Shown here in pieces: positions 23,238-34,999 of a stretch of 64,000 nt of DNA. Numbering within the stretch: the first letter of the stretch is position 1; each line of letters begins with the position of its first letter. The DNA comes from Selaginella tamariscina (lineage: Eukaryota; Streptophyta; Lycopodiopsida; Selaginellales; Selaginellaceae). The notes under the pieces were generated by a model. That model was not told where the DNA came from. It did not search any database and saw only the letters and a program-made list of their open reading frames with translations. The stretch is taken from assembly GCA_003024785.1 (NCBI GenBank), contig PUQB01000115.1, positions 124,001-188,000 on the forward strand, read 5' to 3'. The position numbers and the translations under genes were made by a program.

Positions 23238-24253
23238 TCACTTCACCACTTTCGAGCTGGATTCTTCAGTCTGAAGGAAACAGTCGTATTATCTAACAAA
23301 TAACTGTAAAATATATTATACTCTGTGTGGTGTGCGTGTGTGTACACTAACATATGATGTATACTTACTTCCCACTTAAGGTCCTCGTGAAGCTCAGCTA
23401 CAGCTTGTCTGAAATCGCCATCCGCAACGGACAAATAATACTGTGCAGTTTCACTATCAAGCTTCATGCTCCGTTTCATGGAATCAAATACTGACTTCTT
23501 CATATTGAAAATAGACCTGTACAGAGAATAAATATTATTTATTATGTATATCCTATTACATATCAGATTACAACAGTGAATAAAGTTTACCTGTGTTTCT
23601 GAGCTTTGGCATAAAAAGCAGGTTGTGCATTGTCGGGATAAACGACAGCCATTTCACGCCGTGAGTGGAAGTCCATTTCAATGTAACATACTTTGTCTTC
23701 TAAGGATTTAGGATTTGTAACTGGGATTAGCAGCCTGTCTCTTGCACAGATCCCGTGGTCACTCAACATGTTGTTCAGCCGGCGTATCTCAGACACCTGT
23801 AAGTACTAAGAATCAGAAAAAAAGAATTTAAAAGATAGGATAGACCCACTTTGTTTACCATACAAATATACATCGCGTGTGTACGTATAAAGTCTGAACC
23901 AATCAATGCCAATAAACAAAAACAGCTTCCATACCACCCACACATGCATGTACCACAAACATAGCACGCGCGCGCATCTGCTACATGCAATTTGCCCAAA
24001 CTACAGAACTGATATTGACTGCATTATATTAGAGATTTGTTTATTATTCAAACATGACCAACTATTATTATGTGTATATATTGTATTGCTCAAACTCTCT
24101 CTCCCTCTTCCAGATGATAATAGTTGGTGCTATGTTCATATACGTATTGATACATAAATATATGTATGTCTGCCCATTTACAATTTGTGCATTTCTTACT
24201 CATGTGCGTGTGCAAGACACTGTATATACAGATAATTATATATATATAATATA

Positions 24254-24314
<61 letters not shown>

Positions 24315-24567
24315 CACATACATACGGTCTAAAGATGTTATTATAATACATGCAAAAATATCGCATATATGCATATGTCTCCGCGACAGGTCGGCGAGCA
24401 TGCCGCCCACATACACACAGTTAAGTCCAACATATGCTGTATATATGTGCATGTACCTACCGCTAACTGACCTGTGTATAAATATGTATACATATGTGTG
24501 TATATAGTATCGATATACATAAAACCACGTACGTGCAAGGTTTAAACTAGAGTAACAATTACAACTA

Positions 24568-24598
<31 letters not shown>

Positions 24599-24897
24599 CT
24601 CAATACCTGAACTTGGTATTTAATTGCCAAAGCAGCAACTGAATCTGATCTTCCCACGGTATGGGAAATGGCAAAGCAACTCAGTCCCGAGCATTTCCAA
24701 AATGCCGCTACAGTAGGTGTACCAATTACCGCCTTAATTTTCCAGGGCGCCATGAATGCAGCAGCAATTACATTCGGATCGCCGGCAAATTGCCGCCAGT
24801 TCCGACATACACAAGCAGCCTTAGCAAGACCAGGGACAGGTAGCTTCGCAAGAATTTGCCGCCACAAGTCTTCCCCAAGCGCATTCTCCCCGTCCAT
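23238..24897 (-). CDS. F-box protein with LysM domain (At1g55000-like)
   Basis: Four exons, 24897-24607, 23796-23591, 23516-23369 and 23270-23238, give about 225 residues with no frame break, close to the Arabidopsis homologue. Residues about 8-50 are an F-box (LWRQILAKLPVPGLAKAACV, CRNWRQFAG), the part that binds SKP1 in SCF ubiquitin ligases. A LysM-type fold follows (ISHTVGRSDSVAALAIKYQ, VSEIRRLNNMLSDHGICARD, RLLIPV). The C-terminal part is helical (MKRSMKLDSETAQYYLSVA, DGDFRQAVAELHEDLKWE), ending SSSKVVK. The pairing of an intracellular F-box with a LysM module is conserved in plants; its target is not evident here. The first intron (about 810 bp) is the longest in the gene and holds an (AT)n(GA)n microsatellite. 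Confidence 0.9.
24238..24312. repeat. (AT)n(GA)n compound microsatellite
   Basis: A long AT tract passes directly into an uninterrupted GA tract, inside the first intron of the F-box/LysM gene. The same AT-then-GA arrangement recurs at about 3299-3347, 35309-35330 and 62541-62602. Confidence 0.95.
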
Positions 24898-24899
24898 GG

Positions 24900-25557
24900 C
24901 GGTGCCCCCATGAACCCTAAACAGAGGGTATATCCATACATGCTGACGTGGACGCTTTGTATACGTCGAGACGTATTATTGAGGAAAATGCTGTTTTATT
25001 TTGAAAATTAATGTTTTTATTACAAATTAAATCATATGAAGGCAAATTTCATATACCTAATAAATTTGTCATATATACGTATTATATTCTGAGTTTTAAA
25101 GTTATAATGATTAATTAGAATAATATATAATTATAACAAATTATAATGAAATGAAATAAAGTTTACCAAGCCTTGGTAAATTATGGTAAATATTATAAAT
25201 AAGTAAATGTTATTAAATGTCATAACTTTTAATTACCTATAGTATATTTCGTTTAATTATTGTTAAATTTCATGAATTATAAATTTTATTATATATTTAC
25301 AAATACATTTATTACTTCAAAGTATGTAAATAATAAAAAAATATTGCTCATTATAGAAAAGGATTCAAATTAAAATTCATACTCAACAATAATTTAATAT
25401 CTAAATTATATCGATTTTTATCTTTATTATAATTTCTTCTTGTTCTTTAAACAATTCAAATACATACATATTTATATAGTGTATCAACTTTGTATATAGA
25501 GTATTTATAAATTCCTGTGGATAAGAATTTGTTTTAAAGACAGGAGTCATAAATACA

Positions 25558-25603
<46 letters not shown>

Positions 25604-26190
25604 ATATATATATAATATACAGACGTGTATTAAATTAGTTGTGTCAATTCTGTGAATAAATTATTTACACACACACACAACGTGGTGTTATACGTCAGTG
25701 CAGTGACGTGAGCACGTCTCATAGTGCGCCAACTTCATTATCATTCCTTGGTGTCTACTCTTCTTTTCCCGGTGGTTAGACGGTCTAGGTAAGGATGTCT
25801 CAATCATGGCTTTTCTTTATACCAAAAATATCATATTAAATCCCCACAGAACAATCCGATCTTCCTTTATATATCATTATATTGACCCCCAAGTTTAACA
25901 TGACTACTTATGTATACATACATCAGGAATGACTAGCTTATGTATACATACATCAGAATGGCATCAATCACACTTGATGTACAAAACAACACCATTCCAA
26001 GGAACACATCAAATTGTAAAAAGTATGAATTTATATTATATAAGAATCTCAATGACTAACACAAACCCAGTAAATCTACATCCCAGAGAATCTCAAAAAC
26101 CGCCCAAAGAAAAAAAGAGAAGAAAGAGTTGCATGAAATCCCGCAGCCAACCCTAGTCCAAGATACATTCCTCCCAGCTGCCTGCGAGAC
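24900..26190. other. AT-rich intergenic region with CA repeat
   Basis: No gene seen. It contains a (CA)n run at about 25562-25601 and a smaller one near 25670. Confidence 0.7.
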
Positions 26191-26199
26191 GTTCATCGC

Positions 26200-26379
26200 C
26201 TAGTTAAATCCAAAGAAGAACGCAGCCATAGCTGCAAGAATCATATAAGGAAATGTGAGAGCCGATGTAGTACTGGCAGCTCCCTTGTCCGGCGCTGGAG
26301 CAGGCGCCTGTGCCAAAACGCCCGCCATAGATAGGCTAAGCACAAGAAAGACGATCATCGCAAACCTGTTCTGTGCCAT
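26200..26379 (-). CDS. Arabinogalactan peptide (GPI-anchored AGP)
   Basis: A 59-residue single-exon protein starting MAQNRFAMIVFLVLSLSMAG, a signal peptide, followed by the short hydroxyproline-type core AQAPAPAPDKGAAS and a hydrophobic C-terminus (LTFPYMILAAMAAFFFGFN) that fits a GPI-anchor signal. This is the classic layout of plant AG peptides, whose mature part is only about ten heavily glycosylated residues on the cell surface. An upstream in-frame ATG at 26418 would add 13 non-signal residues, so 26379 is preferred. Confidence 0.85.
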   Translation of the reverse strand: MAQNRFAMIVFLVLSLSMAGVLAQAPAPAPDKGAASTTSALTFPYMILAAMAAFFFGFN

Positions 26380-26419
26380 ATCTGATCTGCCCTGATTTCC
26401 CTTCCAAGAACACCACACT

Positions 26420-27178
26420 ACAAGAAGTCTATTTATCTTCCCCAGCCAAATGCCCGGCTAAATTAAGACCGCCCGGACAAACGGCCTAACCGCCCAATAA
26501 GCGATAAATCAAGCCGTCTGTACCGACGGCGCACGTCTTGACACGTCATCATACAGCTGGGATTAGCGCAAATTATTAAACTGGATGGGATTAGCATTGT
26601 TTAGGACAAATTTATTAAACTGGATGCACATGTCCAGTCAGGCTGGCAATCTGAGCTGGCAACTCAGAAGGGCATGTTCTTTTGTTTTCTTGCACTGGTG
26701 GAACCCCCGAAGCGCTGAAACTAACTTCCACACTCTGTATGTGTTTACTATATTAACATAAAATGTATATATACATTATATATTGTTTGTGTACTGTTTA
26801 TTAAATGTGGTGGTGGAACCCTCACTAGTTTAATGCTGTCTGGATTGAGGCACAAAAATCCCTAAGCTAAAGATGCCAGAGAATGCCGGCTGTCTCCTCA
26901 CTATGGTTGTTGCTATGTCTACCTAACTTCTAAAAGGAGTTTCTGAGTCTACACACACACACACAACATATAATACACACACACACACACATATATAATA
27001 ATACATGCATTAGCTGTTATTTGTAATTAATGTTAATTAAATAGCATCCTTAGTAAGTGGGAAACAACTCATTACAGCCAGGTCTTTAAATCTACTAACG
27101 AAGACTCTCTTAAGCCCTAAAACCCCTAAACCCTAAACCCTAACCCTATAATACTTAAACGGCACGTATTTTGAACTG
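26420..27178. other. Intergenic region upstream of the PPR gene
   Basis: No gene seen. CA and TA microsatellites lie at about 26950-27000. A near-duplicated phrase (GGGATTAGC... ATTAAACTGGATG) occurs twice at about 26560-26620. Confidence 0.6.
27115..27150 (+). promoter_or_regulatory. Telomere-like CCCTAAA array just upstream of the PPR gene
   Basis: About four units (CCCTAAA, CCCCTAAA, CCCTAAA, CCCTAA) end about 30 bp before the start codon. Such telo-boxes are common near plant promoters; an interstitial telomere relic is the alternative. Confidence 0.7.
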
Positions 27179-29233
27179 ATGAACGTGAGCGAAGTAGAAT
27201 ATATCTCTCAGTTAGTGCGGAATTATACAAATACGAGGGACTTAACAAGAGGGGAAGCGTTACACAAGCATATAGTCTCAGGAAAGCTCTCTGGCAACAC
27301 ATACATTGCAAATCTTCTCATCACAATGTACTCCAAATGCGGCAGCCTCGAAGGCGCAATGGAAGTATTTAACTCCATAGTACGTCTACACATGCGTGCG
27401 TGAAACACAAAACTAATGCAACTTTCAGGAACACCCAAATGTATTCTCCGGAAACGCACTTCTTGCAGCATACGCCCGGAATGGGCATCTCCAAGTAGCA
27501 CGGGAGCTGTTCGATATCATGCCTGAGAAAGACATTGTTTCATGGACGACCATGGTAGCTGCATATGCATACTCCGGAAGGATACGAGATGCCAGGGATA
27601 TCCACGATGCGATGCCTGTACGGAACTCGGTCTCGATGAATCTCATGATTTCGGCGTACGCCGAGAACGAGCAGATTGAAAATGCCGTACGGGTATTCCA
27701 GGAGGTGGTGTTCAAGGACGCGGTTTCATGGAACTCCATGATGGCCGGGTTCTTCTTGGGTGGTCTTATCGACGAAGCCAAGTTACTCTTTGAGGAGATG
27801 CCAGGTCACGATGTCGTCTCTTGGAACACCATGATCCAGTAAGTATGTGAAACACACACACGCACACACACGCACACACATATTGCAGTGGTTACGTGGA
27901 GAATGGGGATTTGCAACAAGCCACAAAGCTATTCAACAAAATGCCAGTCAGGGACGAGGCTTCATGGAACTCAATGATTACAGCATACAGCGAAGGTGGA
28001 TACGTGGACCATGCCAAGAGAGTATTCGACACCATGCCGGAATGGAACTTGGTGTCTCTAACTTCCATGGTTCAGACATATGCCTCGAACGGGTACATGT
28101 CACAGGCCGTGGATATGTTCGGGAAGATCCTGGCTAGAGATATAGTGTCTTGGAATTGTATGATACAGGCACATGCCCAAGACGGAAATCTTCAGGAGGC
28201 GAAGGTTATGTTCGATGAAATGCCGGAGAGAAACCTTGTGTCGTGGAACTCGATGATATCGGCATATGCAGTTACAGGGAATATAGATGAGGCATGGGAA
28301 GTCTTTAAGGAGATGCCGCTCATTAGCATACTCTCTTGCAATACAATGATTCAGGGATACAGTATAAGGGGACGTATACGCGAGGCAGTGAACTTCTTCA
28401 TGAGCATGCAGAGTCGGGACATTGCGACGTGGAACATCATGATACTTGGATATGTACTGAATAACAAGGTGGAAGAGGCGAGGTGTGTGTTTGATAATAT
28501 GCCTAGGCACGATATTGTGACGTGGAATACGATGCTAGCAGCGTATGGAAACACGGGAAACGTGGAGGAGGTCGAGGTTGTTCTCGGAAATGCCGGTGTA
28601 TAATGCTATATCCCAGACCACGCTGGCAGATGCATATGCACGGAACGGGCGTGTGTTGGATGCGAGAGTGAGATTTGAAACAATGGAGTGTAAGACTATA
28701 GTCACCTGGACGGCTATGGTTGGTGCATATGCACAATCGGGGTGCTTATATGAGGCGAGGAAGGTGTTTTACAGCATGCCGGAGAGAACTTCTGTTACAT
28801 GGAATGCCGTAATACAGGCTTATGTTGAGAGCGGGTATGTGAGATTGCCTATTCTGCTGTTTCACAAGATGAACGCGAGGGCGTTAAACCGGACGTGTTA
28901 AGCTACGTAAGCGTGCTTAGTGCGTGTAGTCAAGGGGGTTTAGTTAAGGATGCAGTCAATTACTTTGTTTCGATGGTTTTTGATCGAGGGGTTTTACCAG
29001 TTTTTGAGCATTACAGCTGCTTGGTTGATGCGTTTGGCAGGTCTGGGATGCTACACGAAGCGAGAGAGCTTGTGGGGATGTTGCCTTGTGGAGACGGTGC
29101 TTGGAGTAGTCTTATGAGTGCGTGTAGTGTTCATGGGAATGTGGAGATGGCTGCCAGTGTTGCGAGTTTTGGGAGAAGCTCGTCTCCTTATGTGATTTTG
29201 TCTAATATGTATGCCCTTCCTAAAGGTTTATGA
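27179..29233 (+). CDS. PLS-type pentatricopeptide repeat (PPR) protein
   Basis: An organelle-type RNA-binding protein. Exons 27179-27379, 27429-27838 and 27889-29233, with introns of only 49 and 50 bp; about 650 codons. Repeats of about 31-36 residues run throughout, with typical phrases such as MPEKDIVSWTTMVAAYA, MPERNLVSWNSMISAYA and MPERTSVTWNAVIQAYVESG. The end is E-like (LSACSQGGLVKDAVNYF, HYSCLVDAFGRSGMLHEAREL, WSSLMSACSVHGNVEMA, SPYVILSNMYA) and stops without a DYW domain. Two frame changes occur, at about 28575 (NVEEV / RLFSEMPVYNAIS) and about 28880 (MNA / EGVKPDVLSYVSVLSACS). Each is repaired by one base, and the repeat register continues across both. Introns in PPR genes are uncommon in flowering plants and more usual in early-diverging lineages. 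The exact RNA target cannot be read. Confidence 0.85.
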
Positions 29234-30013
29234 GCGTATTTTGAGAATATTTATGTAAGTATTTCTTTTATCTTTTGTATATGTATATGTATGACACCTA
29301 TATAGTTATCTTATCATGTGTGTGTGTGTGGCCTTGAGTGTTAATGTTTAAGTAAGCTTATTATGAACTTGTAAACACTAGTCATATTGATTAACACAGG
29401 TCAACATCAATCGTTTGGTCAACACTGATAAATTAATCAGCCTGGTCAATATAGTTTCATAGTTAATGACATCTTATCAACTGATGTTACTCATAGAATG
29501 ACAAAGATTAATTATAAGAGTAATTAAGGTATTTATTTATGTTTTTTTAAGTTGATCAAAAGTTTGTGACAACCCATTGAACTTAATTGCATATTTTAGT
29601 TTTGCCTCGTACAACGCAATTTTGACATGTTACATTTACATGCATACATATCTATATAGAAATTTAAATTTTAGCTACATATATACATAACCATAATCAT
29701 ATTTATGCATACATAGATAATTTATTTGTTTATAAATTGTCTCATTAATATTTTATATATAACATATTAGTTTATACAACTATATATATATGTACGTATA
29801 TATAGAATTTATATAATGTTACAGTGTTATGTCTGCATGAAACGAGAATTGAACTCTAAACATCTAATTGAAAAGAATTGGCGCGAAACACGCTCGTTCA
29901 AGATTCAAAAAGCCTCCACATCAAATTAGGGCAGCCGAGCAAGACTCTCTCTCTCACACACACACGCGCACACGCACAACGTGGAAAACGTTTACAGATT
30001 AGCGGGAAGCAAG
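29234..30013. other. Intergenic region
   Basis: No gene seen; AT-rich with a short GT run near 29320 and a CT/CA run near 29945-29975. An acceptor-like TTTACAG at about 29990-29996 may end a 5' UTR intron of the next small gene. Confidence 0.5.
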
Positions 30014-30166
30014 ATGACAATCTGGGACATGTTTGGAAATGTGAAACCGACTGTGGTGTTGAGAGCAGCCGGTGCAATCATGATTGCAACTGCTACAAAG
30101 GTGTCCGAGGCCATCAAGGCCACGGGAAGCGGACCCTCACCAAGGATTGACAATTATAAAATATAG
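30014..30166 (+). CDS. Small unidentified 50-residue protein
   Basis: A single open frame encoding MTIWDMFGNVKPTVVLRAAG, then AIMIATATKVSEAIKATGSG and PSPRIDNYKI. The first ATG at 29981 is an alternative but lies before a likely acceptor. The middle is mildly hydrophobic (VVLRAAGAIMIATA), so a small organelle membrane or complex-associated protein is possible. Base composition is much less AT-rich than the flanks, which favours a real gene. No family recognised. It is tail to tail with the At5g03900-like gene, about 210 bp apart. Confidence 0.45.
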   Translation: MTIWDMFGNVKPTVVLRAAGAIMIATATKVSEAIKATGSGPSPRIDNYKI

Positions 30167-30376
30167 CACTGTACACAACTGGATTTTGGGATAACTGTAT
30201 AATCTCATTTCGCATAATATAATTTCTATAACATACATGTCAACATGTGTGCAAAATGTGTACTCTCACACACATATACAACACATGCACACACAAACAC
30301 GCACACATGCACATGCGTGATTAAACAGAGCTCTGTTGTTAAAAAAACTGTATATATTACATACCTTACAATTGTT

Positions 30377-32596
30377 TTAAGTGCGTTCTTCAAATTTCTT
30401 ATCCCACTCCACAGCATCGTAACTCTGCTCATCAAATCCTTTTCTGTTGTGTAAATAATCCGCTCCTTTCCAATCACTGTCCGCTCAGCCAGCTTCCTTG
30501 CCTCACGTAGCTGCAAAATAATAAATGAATTCAAACTACATATATTTCATTTACCATTTGCGTTAGCGTACGTGTGTGTGTGTGTGTGTGAGGAGAGAGA
30601 GAGAGAGAGAACCTTTTGACGCAAAGTCAAGCCAGGCTCTTTTAATAGCATTGCCCTCTCCTTTCTTGCCAAATTCCGGCTCTCGATTTTGTTGTTCTTT
30701 TTTGAACTTGAAACCATCGAAAGATCGGAATTGCAAGAATGCTACTGTATAAGCCTGCATAGTTATTATATTATAGATAACTTGTGCGTGCTGTGTGTGT
30801 GTGTGTGTGTGTGGAGAGAGAGAGAGATTTTTATAAGCCCAGATGTAAACTATAATTAGTAGGTAATGACTTTGCTAATCTATTTAGCTAAACACGGACC
30901 TGAAGAAGGGGAAATATATTAGAAACAAACTGAAGAAATCCTCCCATTTGGGCAGTAATTGAAACATCCCTAAAAAGACAAAGTTAGTTACAACTATCAC
31001 AAGAAGAAACTCAAAAAAGGTATACTTCAACAAGCTACCCAGTGTCAAAACTCCAAGGAGATTAAATGCCCCCAATGCAACCACCAGCGTTTGATCCATT
31101 GTCCTAGCTCGGCTGCACAGCGTGTGTGTTATATGTCGTATGTCTATAAACCTTTTAGCTAAATGAAAAGTACTATCGAGCTACATCATATAAATTAACT
31201 CTGTGAAAGAAAATATAATATATATGTGTGTATGGAGACAACGGATGCATATAAACACAGCATAAACATATACACACTCACCGACATATACGCACAGAGA
31301 GACAGACAGACAGACAGACGTATTGTATATACACATATATATATACATAGGATAGTTCTTTTATGATGTTTATGTTGAGCAGATGATACACATACATACA
31401 TAGCATACCTATATCCATATAGGCAAGCACGCACCGTGGAGACACACATACACACTTAACAATCAACTTACTAACCCCTGAGCTGAATATTATATCAAGT
31501 ACCTGAAAGGTATGGGAAATTCTTTGAAGAAATCAAGCTTGCTCCATTGTTGCTTCTTATCACCCAGCTGTTAGCACTACGTTGTAAGGATGGAAAACGG
31601 TACACAATATTGCCCTGGAAAAACGTAGAATAAACTACTATTAACTTTCCTAAAAATTAGAACGAAGGTTCTGTTCTATGTATATCAAACTATTCTACAT
31701 ATGTATGTATATGTTCGTATAACATCACATTGTAAACTTACTGCAGAATCAACCTCCGGTTGCCCATCAAATCGTAGAAGAACTGGTAAAACAAATGACT
31801 CATCGTCCTGAAGTAAACACAACGTCATATATATAGCCACAGTTGAACTTTAAATAAACTTTATGTTGCATAGATTACAGCGTACACACACACATATATT
31901 GCATACCTTGCTGGAATCGTCCAGAGGTGGGACATCTAGAAACGGAGCAAGCTCCTCTGCTGTGACTACACCACCTTTGGCAGCTATGTGCTCTGCAATC
32001 TGTAAACAAATCATGAAATAAAATCCTTGAGTGATAATTTATAAATCGTAAAACGTTATGCTTACCGCCTGCCACCGGATTTCATCCATGCCTTCGTTTG
32101 GATCTGGATCACCAAATACGAAGGAAAACACCTGCAAATAAAACCATAATGAGCACATATAATCTATATACACAGCACAAACGCGTGAATAATCATACAC
32201 ACCCATTGTACAGTATAGATAAGTGCGTGTAGACATTAACTATATGTAACTAATGTTACCAAGCTACATTGCATGTACACAGATATATATGTATAGATAG
32301 ATAGATAGATAATAGATACACAACACACACACACACAGACATAAACATACAGATAGATTGCATATGCATATAATTTAATGCATATGTACGTGCCAATAAG
32401 AACTTACAGATTCGAGGAAGTTCATGGTGTTATTACTTCGTCTTCTCCTCCGATTATAATACGGGTCCCAGTACCTGAAAGATACTTATATTTTTCTATT
32501 AAGATAAGATCTTTCTATTTAATATATGTGAGAAATTTAGTTATAAATGTATGTAGGCATATACATACACAAATATCCTATGATGTATGTATGTAT

Positions 32597-32635
<39 letters not shown>

Positions 32636-34674
32636 CAAGATGTAGGAATTTGGATTAATGAAAGAATGCCCTTTCAAATGAGCTAAGTATACTAACCAGA
32701 ACAAGTCAAATGGACTGATATAAAATTGTAATCCAGGACCTCGTGAACTGTAACCACCGCCACCACGGTTGTCTCGGTTATCCTCTTGACTGCAGGCACA
32801 CCATAAATAGTTACAAGAAGGCCCAATACACATACATACATGTATATGTGCGCGCGTGTATTATCTGTATATGCATACGCATGAAAGTGAACACACAGAT
32901 ACCGAAATGAATACCAACCTTCGAGTAGATGAAAGGAGTACAAAAATCGATGTGTACACGATCACAAGAGACGCAATTAGAGTTGTTCCAAACGATACAC
33001 GGATCAAGTACTCAGCTCCAGCCTAACCAAAGGCAAAGTTCGTTTTTCTTCCAAAGTAAATATATAGTTATCGTATACATTATGTAGTATACAAGATTTT
33101 CTAAAATTTCGGCTACATGGACAGTCTCAGTGAAAGTGTACCTTGAACTTGTTCAAGGTCGGCTCAAGCTTCAAACGAAAGGACTTTGCAAGCAGATTTG
33201 ATCTGTAGTCCTTAGGAAACACATAGAGCACGTCACCTTCATCTGAAACCTGGAACGCAATAACCAAGATAGTTTATCATCATATAGTATAGATATATAT
33301 TAATACCACACAACACATATATATGGTGTTGTATACTAAGACCAGAATAGCATACCTCCAGGAAACCTTCAGAGTCTGCCGCAAGAGCCTTGTAATGCAC
33401 TCTGTGCTTCGGTGAGCTTTATACCTGCACTACTTGCTACTCACCAACAGTAACTCGTCCCCAAGTGAATCAATTGCCTTCATGCTCCGTTCCCTGACGC
33501 ATATATCAAACATCACTTATGTTTATCACATTATGCTTTAGGATTAAGTATTCATTGCATGTAGCAGTATAGGAGGATATTTAACATATTATATATTCTA
33601 TATACACAGAAGTTAACATATTATGTCAAACTTGCATTCTATCTATATGTACTACAGTGTATTTTAGCTCTGGACACACACATACACATACACACACAAC
33701 GTGCGTATATCTACCGAATCAAAGGCGGTAATCTATCGGTTTCAATCTCTTGAAGACCGGCAGCTCTACACTGGAGCGAACTCTAGACAGGAACTTATGC
33801 GCATCCTTCTTCCGGGTTCCAAATCCACAACCAATGTATAGCTACAAAAAGCAAAACATCCGTAAATAATATATCCAGAAAATAGTAAGAATTAAATAAC
33901 TGAAACCTTTTACATTTACTTATATCAATTCAACACAGACATCGATTTAGTAGTTTATGTGTTTTCATGTCACACAAACTTATTGCACAAGCACCGAGAG
34001 AAAGAGTTCAGTCTATGGTTGAGCTATACACATACCAGATATAATGTGATCGATCTTCAAACAAATAACTAAAATGCATATACACACATATATGTTGTAT
34101 ATGTGCAACATATCATTATATATTGCTTGATATCCAGGTGGGATATATATCATTTATAATACTTCCTTATATACAAACATATATGTGCAATCTATTGGGT
34201 ATGATATACATAATCATTACTCTGTATAATTGCCAAAAATGTCGATTATCATGTAAACTGTATATAACTAAATTATATGCTGATAATCAAACAAGTAAGA
34301 TTATAAACAATAACATAAATTTAAGTCCCGCGAGCCGGATGGCACCCAGACTACCCCCTGCACACATCTGTGTGTGTGTGCAAATAATCATTGTTTCATA
34401 TCCATATGTTAGATATAAATATTTTATGTGATCAACCTTCTATACTAAGTGACAATGTAAATATCGATTCATAATAACTTCTAAGTGAACTTCATATAAA
34501 AGGACATTATATGTTAATAGAACAAATTTAAGATCTTAAACATTCACCATCGAATTTTACGAAGTAATAGTCAACCCGAGAAAGAGAGTTGAATTCATGG
34601 TTATGTATTGTCTCAGATGTATATGTAAACTAACTGTTACTTGTAATTTCAGCTATTAAGCTATTTAAGAAGAT

Positions 34675-34720
<46 letters not shown>

Positions 34721-34989
34721 CTGTGTGTGTGTGTTTATTGGGTGTGTATATGCGATAATCTTCTACCAAACTCATGAGAAAATGTAACGTAATAATAGCT
34801 GTTATGTAAACGATATATACTTAATTAACATCATACCGTGGAGTTTTCTGAAGCAATTGTATTTCATTTGGCAATTTAGTCATTAGAAAGCTGCTGCTGT
34901 GATGAATGCCATAACCTCGGAGGAAGCCTTCTGCTTCTATCTTGAAAATTGTACAAATGCCCACATTGTAGGCTCGCTAGAATCGCCAT
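30377..34989 (-). CDS. At5g03900-like chloroplast membrane protein
   Basis: About fifteen exons, from 34989-34837 (plastid-type N-terminus MAILASLQCGHLYNFQDRSR) through 33841-33715, 33493-33356, 33249-33142, 33022-32929, 32789-32697, 32474-32408, 32131-32066, 31999-31907, 31807-31742, 31614-31503, 31112-31026, 30969-30900 and 30754-30613 to 30510-30377; about 515 codons. Recognisable blocks: SDEGDVLYVFPKDYRSNLLA, EYLIRVSFGTTLIASLVIVY (membrane), LQFYISPFDLFWYWDPYY, VFSFVFGDPDPNEGMDEIRW, GGVVTAEELAPFLDVPPLDD, DESFVLPVLLRFDGQPEVDS, VVALGAFNLLGVLTLGSLLK (membrane), RKLAERTVIGKERIIYTTEK, ending SYDAVEWDKKFEERT. Arabidopsis At5g03900 has been annotated as iron-sulfur-cluster related, but its biochemical role is not established. 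Single-base frame breaks occur in several exons (33841-33715, 33493-33356, 31614-31503, 30754-30613, 30510-30377). Confidence 0.85.
34679..34740. repeat. (AC)n-AT-(GT)n palindromic microsatellite
   Basis: A CA run followed by ATATAT and a GT run, so the tract can fold on itself. It sits in the long first intron of the At5g03900-like gene. Confidence 0.9.
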
Positions 34990-34999
34990 TTTACAGCGA

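Noticed and set aside
24300..24596. Long minus-strand open frames rich in Ser/Leu and Tyr/Ile repeats
   Set aside because: They translate GA, CA and AT microsatellites inside an intron of the F-box/LysM gene and are not proteins.
25163..25181. Palindrome TTTACCAAGCCTTGGTAAA
   Set aside because: Only 9-bp arms in very AT-rich DNA, with no neighbouring related motif.
33425..33444. A possible 20-bp GT-AG intron in the At5g03900-like gene
   Set aside because: Too short to splice. The sequence codes through with a frame shift (SSAGIKLTEAQSALQ), so 33356-33493 is treated as one exon.
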